From NCBI GenBank assembly GCA_023375675.1, contig JALQBC010000020.1, positions 434,001-498,000 on the forward strand: a stretch of DNA of 64,000 nucleotides, read 5' to 3'. Position 1 is the first letter of the stretch; the number at the start of each line of letters is the position of its first letter. Under the pieces are notes generated by a model. It was not told the origin of the DNA. It searched no databases and saw only the letters and a list, made by a program, of their open reading frames with translations. Below, one piece after another: positions 1 to 14,420 of the stretch. A program made the translations under genes and the position numbers. This DNA is from Cytospora piceicola. Taxonomy: Eukaryota; Ascomycota; Sordariomycetes; Diaporthales; Cytosporaceae.

Positions 1-590
1 ATTTCTTCCACAAGCGTTAGGAGGGGAACGTGTCGGATGAAAGACTCACAATCGCCCAGCAGAACGACAAACACAGACGCGATGCAGGTCAACACGGGGC
101 TAGCCAAATACAACAGATGCGCAGCCCAGCCGAGATCCGGATCGCCCCCTCCCCCGCCACCGCCCCCCATCGAGTACACGCTCGCCCTGACGCCCCTCCT
201 CGACCGCCATGCCCACGGGGACCTCAGGGGCACCTCCCCGACGTCCAGCACCACGGTCCGCCCCTCCCTGGCGGTGCGCAGGATATAGCCCACGACTGCC
301 TGGTTCACGATCCTGTGTGACACGGGCCGCCCGTCGCTCCCGACCTCGACGGCGTCGAGGACGACGGACTCGCCGTGGTGGGAGAGCTCATCGGCAGCCT
401 GCTGATAGTGAAGGCCCGGTACCAGGAGCAGGGAGTCGAGCCAGGAGGAGCCGCCGCGCAGGGCGGTGCGCTGGGCCACGGTGCTGAGGTCGGCGAGGAG
501 TATGAGCCCCGAGGCGGAGAGGGAGAAGTTTGGGATCGGGGTGTTGGTCCAGCCGTGGATGAGCGTATTTGGGTGAGGGTATTGGTCCAT
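1..590 (-). CDS. Putative membrane protein, 3' part beyond the left edge
   Basis: Reading on the minus strand from an ATG at 588-590, the frame stays open for about 180 codons (first residues MDQYPHPNTLIHGW) to a strong donor-like GTGAGT (revcomp of 44-49), so exon 1 is probably 50-590 and the gene continues off the window. The N-terminal part has mixed hydrophobic and polar residues. A poly-Gly run lies near residue 145, followed by a hydrophobic stretch (AAHLLYLASPVLTCIASVFV) that looks like a membrane segment. I do not recognise the family. The three plus-strand ORFs over the same bases are rich in Pro and Arg and look like antisense shadows. The gene is divergent from the Mgr3-like gene at 1636. 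Confidence is moderate because only the first exon is visible. Confidence 0.55.
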   Translation of the reverse strand, partial: MDQYPHPNTLIHGWTNTPIPNFSLSASGLILLADLSTVAQRTALRGGSSWLDSLLLVPGLHYQQAADELSHHGESVVLDAVEVGSDGRPVSHRIVNQAVVGYILRTAREGRTVVLDVGEVPLRSPWAWRSRRGVRASVYSMGGGGGGGGDPDLGWAAHLLYLASPVLTCIASVFVVLLGDCESFIRHVPLLTLVEE

Positions 591-1635
591 TGTTGTTTTG
601 GTTGGCTAAATGGAAGGTTTCTAAGTTGTGACCATGGATGTCTGTGTGTCTGTCTGCCTATATTCTTGTCTGCCTATGAGGCTTTTGGCATTGTTACCCA
701 AGAGAAGGGAGAGTCTCAATGGAAGCAGCCGTCACGGTCACCAGCTGAGTAGGTTGCCCCCTCCACCACTCGTGACGTCGACAACAACCAGCATCGTCGC
801 TGCCTTCTGCCCATCTTCGAAGCTGAGCTGAAGCGGAATAGTGAGATCCAGGTGTCTTGATATCTGGTGGGATCCGAAGGCGGGCGACGAATGAGATGGT
901 GAGTTAGTGGGCACATGATGGATGGTCACCTAGCTCCTTTCGAGAAGGAGTTGCGATGGTGACCATGAGTTCAACATGGTCATATTTGATTCGTGCAACC
1001 CCGGTTGTAGGCACATGGAATGTGTTTGCAACATCAGAGGGAGGGAGTGACCGTTTGGAATGTCTCTTAGTCCGGAAACCTCAGTGGCTGACCTTGACGG
1101 TTGAGAGGATCTGTTCGAGGTTTACTTAATTACCTTAATTACTGCGTACATGCACAGACACATAACAACAACCCTGACGAGACGTTGGGCTAAGCCCAAA
1201 AGTGGGGGACGGGCTGACGGGTAGTGGGGCGTTTACTTGACATGAGGGCACCTGGGTCCACTGGAACCACTGGAGCCGTCCTGGAGAGCGGGGGGTCTTC
1301 AGGGGAGCCCGGGCCACTCATAAGGCTGCCTGTAGCTTATGTCAACATCAAGTGTTATCGAAGACGACGACAACACCAATACCAACACCAATCGTGGAAG
1401 ACGTGTACTCAATACGCAGCGCTTTTTTTGATGATGCCACCATGCGCCGCCAGATCTCCTGATATGGTCAACTAGTATGCGTTTGAGCACGATCACAGCG
1501 CTGTCTATCAGCATTTACATCGCTGTGTAGATCGATCTTCCTCCTCCACTCCATCGGTCTTGAACTCCGCCCTGAAATCGATTGAAACAATCACACAAGA
1601 CAACCCAGTTATAGCATCCGCTGCGCTCCTTAACA
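591..1635. other. Intergenic, divergent promoter region
   Basis: About 1 kb between two divergent genes. Short ORFs here have no recognisable domain and lack intron or codon-use support. I see no RNA gene or repeat of note. Confidence 0.5.
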
Positions 1636-3369
1636 ATGCGACCTCGGCTCATCCGGCGGATCTTCGCCCGCCAGCTCAGACCATCCACCAAGGCTCCCAA
1701 GGCCACCCGGACCTTCACCCAGAACTCGCCCGCCCTCTACAACGCCCGCCCCCAGCTGCCCTTCCTCTCCATCCCCTCCCGGTTCCAGCGACAACAATGG
1801 CGCTACCTGACCACCGAGCGCAAGACATGGCTGAAGCGCGAGGCCATCCTCAGCGTGAAATATACCGGCTATATCTGGGCCATCCTGGCTTGCGCCGCCA
1901 GCGCCGCCTTTGCTATCCAGCAAGAGCTTATGGAGCGCAAGTTCCCGACACCGCATGAATGGTCCTTTCGCACAAGGATGCTTAAACGAGGCGCCGAGGC
2001 CGAGAAGAACAGGACGGACGTCTTTATGGAGGATTGGGTGCTGATTATCCAAATACTGAACGATGTGATTGCCAGGCTGGAGGACCCCAACGGCGATGGA
2101 CATGGGCTGAAGGATCTGGGACCAGGCAGTCCGCCCGGGAGCAAGGATACCACTGCGATGCCGGAGCCCTGGAGGCGAGGCTACTACGAGGCTCTGCTAC
2201 TGCAGGCCTTGGCGTCGGAGCACGTCGAGGGCTGGGTGCTCGACACGACGAGGAAGATTGTCTTTTCGCCCGACGTGGTCAGAGGTCCATCCAACCCGTT
2301 CCCGAAACCTATCCCCCCAGGATCAAAGTCGGCTCCCCGGGAGGAGGATTGTGTGTCGGCAGGCTTTCCAAACCCAGATCAGTGCTACCTGAAGCTCTTA
2401 TCGACCGAGGGGCTCACATCCAAGCAGCGCATGGATGCCGCACTGGCGTACGCGAACTGGCTCGAGTACAAGGGACTGGTGGGCCCGGCTGCTATAATAT
2501 ACGACGACGCGGTGAACATGGCGGTCGAGGAGATCCACACACCGGGGGCGCCGCCTCTGGTCGATCCCCAGACGTCTGTCCTGAACGACAAGGCCGACCG
2601 AGCGCCATCTGCAAACCTACTCCAGTCATTAACGGCGCTAGCGACGTTCAAGGCACGCCACGAGGACGTATCCGCCGCCCTGCCCGTCATGATCTCCATA
2701 CTCAAGGCGCGGCGGTCGCTCCCGAGCCAGCCACCAAGCACCACCACCCAGGCCGACAGCATCGCCGCGGCGCTCCGGGGCCCGCCCAGGAAGAACGGCG
2801 GCGGCAGCCCCCTGCAGGCGGCCCTGGGCCTCCTCACGCCGCCGCCGTACCCGCCGCCGCCGCCCGGCGGGGCCGAGCCGCCCGCCCGCGGCAGCGGGGA
2901 GCTCTGCGAGGAGGCCGCGCTGCACCTGCACATCGGCGAGGTCGTGTACACGCTGCGGGGCGCGGCCCGCCGCGAGGACGGCCTGGCGTGGACGCGCGAG
3001 GGCGTCGACCTCGCGGAGGAGGAGCTGCACAGGGTCCTCCAGGAGGAGGGGGCCGGGGGCGCGGCCGCCGGCCGCCGCGGCGCCAAGAAGACGTGCCGCG
3101 AGTGCCTGGCCTCGGGCCTGGAGAACTGGGCCGCGATGGTGGACCGCATGGCCAGGGACGAGCGGGCGGGCGGGCGGGCGGCGGGGCCGCCGGCGGCGGG
3201 CTGGTTTGGGATGTGGTCTGGTGGCAAGGCGGTGCTGGAGGAGGGGGCTGGGGGGCGGTGGGCTGCCGAGCAGAAGGTTGTGACGGAGAGGACGGTGAGG
3301 GCGCAGCCGATTCTGGAGGACCTGCAGAAGCCGCCTTCTGGGTTGCTGTCGGCCTTGTCGAAGGCTTAG
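1636..3369 (+). CDS. Mitochondrial inner-membrane TPR protein, Mgr3-like
   Basis: A single exon of 577 codons starting at the first ATG of a long open frame (MRPRLIRRIFARQLRPS). The N-terminus is rich in Arg, Ser and Thr with almost no acidic residues, as in a mitochondrial targeting sequence. A hydrophobic segment follows at about residues 75-95 (YTGYIWAILACAASAAFAIQ). The rest is alpha-helical, with repeat-like blocks such as the one ending MDAALAYANWLEYKGLVGPAA, which resembles a TPR helix pair. Fungal proteins of this layout are often mislabelled 'MFS maltose permease'; the better match is Mgr3, the adaptor of the i-AAA protease Yme1 that helps deliver unfolded inner-membrane proteins. 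Residues 350-420 are Pro/Gly-rich and probably disordered. The strong GC bias of the 3' half creates long antisense and frame-shifted shadow ORFs. The coding call is firm; the Mgr3 assignment is by layout only. Confidence 0.8.
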   Translation: MRPRLIRRIFARQLRPSTKAPKATRTFTQNSPALYNARPQLPFLSIPSRFQRQQWRYLTTERKTWLKREAILSVKYTGYIWAILACAASAAFAIQQELMERKFPTPHEWSFRTRMLKRGAEAEKNRTDVFMEDWVLIIQILNDVIARLEDPNGDGHGLKDLGPGSPPGSKDTTAMPEPWRRGYYEALLLQALASEHVEGWVLDTTRKIVFSPDVVRGPSNPFPKPIPPGSKSAPREEDCVSAGFPNPDQCYLKLLSTEGLTSKQRMDAALAYANWLEYKGLVGPAAIIYDDAVNMAVEEIHTPGAPPLVDPQTSVLNDKADRAPSANLLQSLTALATFKARHEDVSAALPVMISILKARRSLPSQPPSTTTQADSIAAALRGPPRKNGGGSPLQAALGLLTPPPYPPPPPGGAEPPARGSGELCEEAALHLHIGEVVYTLRGAARREDGLAWTREGVDLAEEELHRVLQEEGAGGAAAGRRGAKKTCRECLASGLENWAAMVDRMARDERAGGRAAGPPAAGWFGMWSGGKAVLEEGAGGRWAAEQKVVTERTVRAQPILEDLQKPPSGLLSALSKA

Positions 3370-3863
3370 ATTGCTTCTCTACCGCTGTTAGATGTACAAC
3401 TTGTTGAAGGCATCTAGGTATACTAGTATGGACCTTACGCCTTCACATCCGATTGCGATCCAGTGATGGAAGAATGAGCAGGACAGACAAGGCGGATGAC
3501 AGCATGAATCATGTACGAAATGCTATGCTCTCCTGGCTACAGCAGCAGATTTATGAATGATGTCTTTTTCATTGCAATGGAGATTCTGCCCAATTTAGCA
3601 TAGCTAGGTTCGATCCAGCTTCCTCTCAATATCTCTCTAGCCACTTGAGAGGGTGACATCGACATTGCCATATGCCTCTACCACGAAAGATTCATCTGCT
3701 CTCCCCCCCTCTGCATTGGAAATAAACCAGGGTTTGAAAGGCCTGCAAGAAGTGCAGGAGGAATCAGAAGGAAGGGTGCAGACGAAGAAGGCAGGGGTTG
3801 CCAGAAAAAGCACAAGCACAGTTCACCTAGAAACGTTGGGCGGACCGAGCTGTAAAGAGAGGC
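3370..3863. other. Convergent 3' intergenic region
   Basis: About 490 bases between the converging 3' ends of the Mgr3-like and Arb2-domain genes. I see nothing beyond AT-rich stretches that would fit 3' UTRs and polyadenylation signals. Confidence 0.5.
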
Positions 3864-5473
3864 TCAGTCCTCTTCCTGACTCTTGCCAACGACGTAGACA
3901 TTATCAGGCTCAGGGACATCCTGCTTTTCCTCCCTGTCCGACCAGGTCTCCCAGTCCTCGCGGGGGATGATCTCCATGCCACGCGCCTCCTGAAGCCACT
4001 GGGACCCACCGGCAGCCGAAACAGCGGCAGCGTTAGGGCCCACCGCGTCAGGGTCGTCGACCCAGGCCGGGGTCTCTTCAAGCGGCTCGTCGGCGAAGGT
4101 GACCTCGAGCTCCGGGTTGGCGTAGCCCTTGCCGGCCCTGTGGGCCTCCTCCAGCCAGGACAGGACGGCGCCCTTGGCCCTGACGAGGGTCATCTCGCTG
4201 TAGAAGCTCTCGCCGGAGCTGTAGACGGGGCAGCCGTAGGAGGTGAAGATGGTGGTGTTGGGGTTGCCCAAGGGGCCGGAGATGGCGGTGGCGAGGGGCT
4301 CCTGGCTGGTGATGTAGAGGCGGGATTTCTAGATTGTGGTAGGTGGAAAGTCAGAAAAAAAGCCCGATCCACGAAGGTGAACAGTTGGAGATGGGTCCGC
4401 AGAGGAGACCAAACTCACCTCCTTCAGGAACACCTTGAAATCTTCACTCGTCAGCGAGGAGACATCGGCACCGGCACCCAGCATGGCCAGACAACCGACC
4501 CTGCCGGCCCAGCGGTCCCAGTTCCGGTCCAGGTACCTCTCGGCCGCCACGGCGCCGTCCGACACGCCGACGACCTGGATCTCCGCGCCCGCGCCCCCGA
4601 GGAGGTCCGGGCCGCCCAGCACGCCCTCGAAGACGCACGCGACGTGCTGGTCCACGGACGCGTTCCCGGGGACGGCGTTGGCGGCCGCGTCGTAGAACCG
4701 GCCCCAGTGCGCGCAGCTCTTCATCGGGACGGCCTGGCTCTGGCGGGCCGACAGGCCGCGCGCGCCCTCGGGCCACCACCACAGCTCGCCCGTGTTGGCG
4801 AGGACGACGCCCGGGCTGCCGTCGCCGTCGTCCGCGCCGTCGCCGTCGTCCGTGCCGCCGCCGCCCACCCCGGGCCCCGCCTTCTGCCCCAGCAGGGCCC
4901 TGACGACGCCCGCCATGCTCCCCTCGTCGACGCCGCCCCTGCCCCCGACCACGCGGTGCGCGATGACGCCCAGCTCCTGCTCCGACTCGCCGAAGACGAC
5001 GACCACGCGCCTCTTGCGCCGCAGGCCCGGGGAGGCGTAGATGGGGACGTGGGGCTCGCCGGCGGGCGTGCCCGGGGGGAGGGCGAGCCTGGCGAGGCCG
5101 AGGGACTCGAGGCGCGGGCGGATGAGCTGGTCCTGGACGGCGGTGGTGAAGGCGAAGCGCTGGCGGTCGTTGTGGCGGGCGTTCTTGGAGATGAAGTAGT
5201 TGAAGTAGTAGCTGGGGGCGCTGGTCTGGCGGATCTCGTCGCTGTCCGGATCGACGAAGTAGCTGGGGACGTGTGTTACTAGAGGTGTGTGGTGGGGGTT
5301 GTGGTCTTGTTCTTGGGGGTAGAAAGAGGTGCGGGGAGTAATGTGAATGGGTAATGCGGATGGATAGAAGAAGATCGATCATGAGGGTAAGGATATTTGA
5401 CTTACCCAAGCTCCTTCAGGTCGGCAGGGAAGATGGGGTCTTCTGGGAGACCAGACCAGCGACGACGGAACAT
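3864..5473 (-). CDS. Arb2-domain protein
   Basis: Three exons: 5406-5473, 4419-5262 and 3864-4328, giving 458 residues. The ATG at 5473 begins MFRRRWSGLPEDPIFPADL, followed by ELGYFVDPDSDEIRQ across the first junction; this is the typical start of fungal Arb2-domain proteins. The central part carries a hydrolase-like fold with the elbow VVGVSDGA, in which Ser occupies the nucleophile position of an alpha/beta-hydrolase. It is preceded by VVVFGESEQELG and followed by TIFTSYGCPVYSSGE. In Schizosaccharomyces pombe, Arb2 belongs to an Argonaute-containing siRNA chaperone complex, and the same domain forms the C-terminus of Hda1-type deacetylases. This protein has only the Arb2 part, with an acidic tail of about 60 residues. 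Its role in this organism is inferred from family only. The Gly/Asp-rich insert (GGGGTDDGDGADDGDG) is a low-complexity loop. Confidence 0.85.
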
Positions 5474-6108
5474 GATGATGGGTGGTCGTTTGTCGTGCGA
5501 CTGGATTTGGTGTTTGTCGCAAAGAGTAATTCAGAATGGCCGGGGAAGTTGTTCGAAAGAGCCGGTACTTATGGTAGCTCTAAGGAAGGAAAGTAAAGAG
5601 GATGGAGGTCAGTGGCATTCATTCGGGGTGGGAAGGAAGTTTTGCAAGATATCAGATAAAGGAAGCAGGCAGCCAGACGCTTTTTTTCCTCTTAATAAAG
5701 GTATGATGGTTTGAACGGTGGTTATGGATGGAGTGGAGTGGGTGCTTTCATTTTGTATGCCTGTATTGGTTTGATACTGCAGTAGAAGACGGCAAACTGC
5801 AGTACTTTCTCAGCAAACGGCGCTGTGCTAAACAACAACAACCGCGCGATTCCACAACGCTGGGTTCTAGAAGTCCGCATTGTTTCTTTGATGGCGTTAC
5901 CAGGGCTTATGAAGGTGTTCCCAGAGTTCTGTACGCACGGTGGGGCTGGCTAAGGACTCCCTCTTCCTCCTTCCGTGCCGTCGCTGGTAGCAACTTTCTT
6001 CGCCGTCCAAGTCAAGTCTAGCACCTCACATGCACAATTTCGAAGGCATTGAGGGGTTTTTTTTTTTCCATCATGTAATTTTTCCATGCCATTCCCCGCA
6101 CCATCCAT
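5474..6108. other. Intergenic, upstream of the Arb2-domain gene
   Basis: About 630 bases between the start of the Arb2-domain gene and the stop of the uS14m gene, both on the minus strand. It probably holds the Arb2 promoter and the uS14m 3' UTR. I see no further gene. Confidence 0.5.
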
Positions 6109-6785
6109 CTACCAACTGGCCTTCTGCACGCCAGGCAGGGCTCCCGCCAGAGCTTGTAACCGGAAGTTATACTGTGAAGAATGTCAGCCCTCCTATCCCA
6201 CCCAAGCAACCAGGAGATCCTCTCAATGCCCATCCAAAGCAAACACCCAAACCCAAGTCCTCCCCCTCGTGGCACCTCGGGGTCGTAAGAGAAAACCAAA
6301 GACAAAAAAAAACAGAGCTGGGCCTTACCCTCGACATCTTGAAGTCCCGGAAGACACCCCTTCCCTTTCCTCCGAGCAGGCACCTGTTCCTGATCTGGGT
6401 CGGGTTCGTGTAGCAGTGCATCTGCGTGAGCTGGAGCTGGGCCTCGGCGCGCACGCGCGGGGCGAGCGTGGTGTTCCGGATGATGTAGCGGAGGGCTTGT
6501 CTGTACCGGCACGGGTCAGCCTCCTCCTGTCGGCTCATGCGCCCCCTTCCTTCTTCCCTTCTTTTCATTCCAAAACTCCTCTCCCGTAATCGGCGTCGGG
6601 GTTCGACCAGAGGGGCGCAGGTCTGTAGCGATTGGGGATCGTGTCGTGGGGTGGGGATGGGGGGGCAAATCGTCTCACCTCTCGGCCTCGAACTGCTCAA
6701 AGACCTTCCGCTTGGTGTGGTCGCGGATGACCTTGACGTTGACGAAGCAGCCCAGGTCGAGCTTTTTCGCCCGGAACATGGACAT
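6109..6785 (-). CDS. mrp2: Mitochondrial small-subunit ribosomal protein uS14m (Mrp2)
   Basis: Three exons, 6679-6785, 6329-6500 and 6109-6171, encode 113 residues. The protein starts MSMFRAKKLDLGCFVN and contains LRYIIRNTTLAP, the S14 core TNPTQIRNRCLLGGKGRGVF, and ends LPGVQKASW. The motif RCLLGGKGRGVF..F.MSR with a short C-terminal helix is diagnostic of the S14 family, which sits in the head of the small ribosomal subunit; the mitochondrial form lacks the zinc ribbon of cytosolic uS14. Length agrees with yeast Mrp2 (about 115 residues). All intron phases close (2, 0), and the last exon is only 21 codons, so simple ORF callers miss the C-terminus. A second in-frame ATG lies two codons downstream of the chosen start. 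Confidence 0.93.
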
Positions 6786-7045
6786 TTTGGAGGGGCGGGC
6801 GGCTTATCGAGGGTTTCGTCGTGGAGTGTTGCCGGTTCGCATCGCAAAGTTGTCGGAAGATGCGCTCGCCGTTGAAAGTCGCGAGGCCCGGCGCCGGCCA
6901 AGTCGTTGGTCAGTACCGGGCGGGTTACATAAGCAGAAATATTCATCGCCTACACTACTGGCGTCTGCATACCTTGAGTACCTTGGTACTTAAGTAGGTA
7001 CCTTTAGGGGCCTGGAATGTGTGCATTTGCAAGTTATATCGTATA

Positions 7046-7063
7046 TACCTACTTAAGTAGGTA
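7046..7063. repeat. 18-bp perfect palindrome TACCTACTTAAGTAGGTA
   Basis: The 18 bases read the same on both strands. The core ACTTAAGT recurs at 6988, 11565, 24183, 26072, 37854 and 51735, always outside genes, usually next to TACCTA or TAGGTA words. Function unknown. Confidence 0.8.
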
Positions 7064-7080
7064 GTCATAACTACTACTCT

Positions 7081-7112
7081 CCCATATAATTCCCATATAA
7101 TTCCCATATAAT
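7081..7112. repeat. Tandem 11-bp AT-rich repeat, three copies
   Basis: CCCATATAATT is repeated three times head to tail (the last copy is one base short). It lies about 300 bases upstream of the uS14m start codon. Confidence 0.85.
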
Positions 7113-7464
7113 ACGACTAAGAAGGGATCACATAATTTTGTATACTGGACCAGCAAACCAGAACCATTGATAACGTGCGAAAATATCCCATCTAAGCGAT
7201 TCTTTATCTGCCACTACAGAATCAACTCAGTAAATAGAAACATCTTGAGTTATACAGCAAATATACAGTCCGCTTTATACCTCTCTCCCTGTTACTTTCC
7301 CTTTCTCCCACTCTCACACACACATCTCTCTCTCTCTCTCTCCCTCCCCCCTCGTAAGAAAACCAATAAATGCCCGGTTTTTTAATCTTTTCCAGAAACG
7401 CCAATGCCAGGGAAAGCCGCCTCCCAAGGATTTCATAGTCCTAACCTCCGCTCAGCCTCCCAGT

Positions 7465-12351
<4,887 letters not shown>

Positions 12352-13257
12352 TTATTTGCCAGTCTTAGTAACCACGACTGCAGGGGCATAGTTAGTACAC
12401 AATGTCGTTGCAGATATGCTCTGGGTCAAAGTCAGTTTGGACGTACTCGGTATGACGATGATCAGGATCAAGATGATGACGCCGAGAATCAGGCACATGC
12501 GCATCTTCATGTCCTTCCACCACATCTGCTTCCGCACCCTGTTGGCGCCCCGGCGGAAGCCTTGAGCCGACTGGGCCAGGTTGTCGGTCTTGTCCTGCAG
12601 GTTGTCCAAGCGTTCGCCACGGCCCACGACGGCGTCGATGTTCTTCTGCATCACACCGACGGTGCTATCGATTTCCTTTGGGAAACAAGGTCAGTTAAAT
12701 GATGCACATGCATGTTACAGATTTGCGCCAGCGCTGCAATCCCATGGCCTCGAATCGCGAATGGTTGAATCTGGGGGGCGGTCACGTCGGGTGCGCGGTC
12801 GCAGAAAAGCATGATCGTGGGCGGGTAACTCTGTAGATGGAGTCGGATGGCGGTAAGGAAAGGCTCTTGGCAGGTCGTGCCCAGTATGTCGGTCATTCCC
12901 TCGGCTGCCAGTCATCATCGACAAGTCGCTCCAGAAAAAATAATCGAGGTCGCGATTTGAAAGGCCTGGGTTCCCATGATCGCTTTGTATTTTCCGCCGT
13001 CGTTCGCGTGTCGTCGTCGTTGCTGTCGGGATTGATGCCGGACCCCCCCGGCAGTGGTGACGTTGTGTGTGGCTGACGTCGTTCGGGTTTGGCGGTAGAT
13101 TCAACCATTCTCAATCGCGCGGCGCCTCGCCGTGTCGACGACAAATCCGCAGTGATGAATGGAAACTTACTGCTTGCAGGGCTTGCGTCCTGGTGGTTCC
13201 CGTCTGGTTGGGCCCCTGGCGCGGGTCAGGGTCGTAGGGGGAGTGGTTATCAGCCAT
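12352..13257 (-). CDS. snc1: Synaptobrevin/VAMP v-SNARE (Snc1/SynA type)
   Basis: Exons 13171-13257, 12447-12675 and 12352-12377 give 113 residues. The N-terminal 29 residues are Pro/Gln/Thr-rich (start [14 protein letters not shown]). The SNARE helix follows from residue 30, with the zero-layer Arg in [12 protein letters not shown] (about residue 48) and the heptad core [21 protein letters not shown] membrane anchor, [19 protein letters not shown], and a very short luminal tail (IVVTKTGK) end the protein. This is an exocytic R-SNARE of secretory vesicles and endosomes, with plasma-membrane t-SNAREs as partners. The last exon is only 26 nt; its acceptor (CTGCAG) follows a TACTAAC branch point, and without this splice the tail would be wrong. 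The intron between residues 29 and 30 separates the variable N-terminus from the conserved helix. Confidence 0.93.
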
Positions 13258-14420
13258 TGTTGCGATTTGTTTTTCGGGAGACCTTGGATGTAGCGGATCA
13301 ATCGGGCGAGCGTAGGTGATGGTATGTATGCACGGGGATAGAAAGCTGTTCGGTTGATGTGTAGTCTTGATGGCAAAAACGGAGGGGTATCGTTAAGGTT
13401 CGGGTTTGTAGGGAAAAAGGAAGAGGAAGAGGGAAACGAAGCGACCAGTGAGTTCGCGAACAAGGCGGGAGGTTATGAACAGCTGAGACGCTTTGCTTTG
13501 CTGAGGCAGGTGGCAGGTGGCAGGTAAAACAGGGTTCCCCGAACCGAAACAGGTCTAAGCTTTCACTGATCACTGATCAAAGCACGGCACCGCAACTCAG
13601 GCCCCGTTGGGCGCCCGCCCAGGGCATCCTGGGCACCACCAGTCTGCCAGTCTGCCAGTCAGGCCACTGAAAAGACCATCGTCACAGGCAAGCACTGTTA
13701 GTGCAACGTGTGATCCACTCGTATAGCCCGCTAACAAGCTCTCACCCTAACCCTCAAGCTTGAGAGCGCTTACACACCCCGCCGACCCGCATTCCACGCC
13801 TTTCCAATTGCTTGGGTTGGCCAGCCTTTTTGTTTTCCACACCCTTACGATCACATAGAGAGAGACCCACCGATTCTTTATCTTATTCATTCTTATTTTC
13901 TGTGCTATTTACAGTATCTCTCACTACGTAATTGATCTTTTGTTTCTACCGTGCATCCCAGACACTGACAAACTGATAGACTGCCAAGAGAGGTTTCCAC
14001 TTGTTTGACCATTACGCAAACCTTCGCCTTCAACTCCCAGTTAACAAGGGTCCAAGCCTCTATAGGCCTCTAAGCCTCTAAGCCTCCCTGCCTCCCCCTG
14101 GTCTTTCGTTGACGAGCGTGGCAGTGCAAGGTCGCTTGGCAGCGCAGGACTGCTCTCAAGTCTTGACCCTTTTGCCCTTCAAACCCGAGCAGCTGCCTTG
14201 TCGGGCTTGTGCGTACGAAAACGATCTATCTGGAACTCGGGATGAAAGCAGCTTGGGCCAATCAACCACCAGAAAGAGATATTCCAGGATCAGGTAATGA
14301 ATGCTTCGCAAATCCGACGCTTCTCATGCTTCAATTCATTCTTCAAGTAGTATACACAATACTCTCATACTACCCATACTCATAGTAAAACAGGTTCGTC
14401 CAGTGTTGGGTGCAAGCCAT
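13258..14420. other. Intergenic, upstream of the v-SNARE gene
   Basis: About 1.2 kb. Contains short imperfect direct repeats: GGCAGGT near 13507-13527, CTGATCA near 13567-13580, GTCTGCCA near 13642-13657 and CTCTAAGCC near 14060-14085. No coding region is supported. Confidence 0.5.

Larger units (their letters stand above)
6786..7464. other. Intergenic, upstream of uS14m, with palindromes and short repeats
   Basis: Contains two ACTTAAGT-centred palindromes (near 6985-7002 and 7046-7063), three tandem copies of an 11-bp AT-rich unit at 7081-7112, and a CT microsatellite near 7325-7345. No gene is supported. Confidence 0.6.

Noticed and set aside
2034..3407. 457-codon plus-strand ORF in another frame
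   Set aside because: Overlaps the Mgr3-like gene in a +1-type frame, with Gly/Arg/Pro-rich content typical of GC shadow.
3600..3630. GGTTCGATCC, a possible tRNA B box
   Set aside because: No cloverleaf can be drawn around it: no D or anticodon arm upstream and no acceptor pairing.
13740..13760. CCCTAACCCT, telomere-like
   Set aside because: Only two partial units, not an array, with normal genes on both sides.
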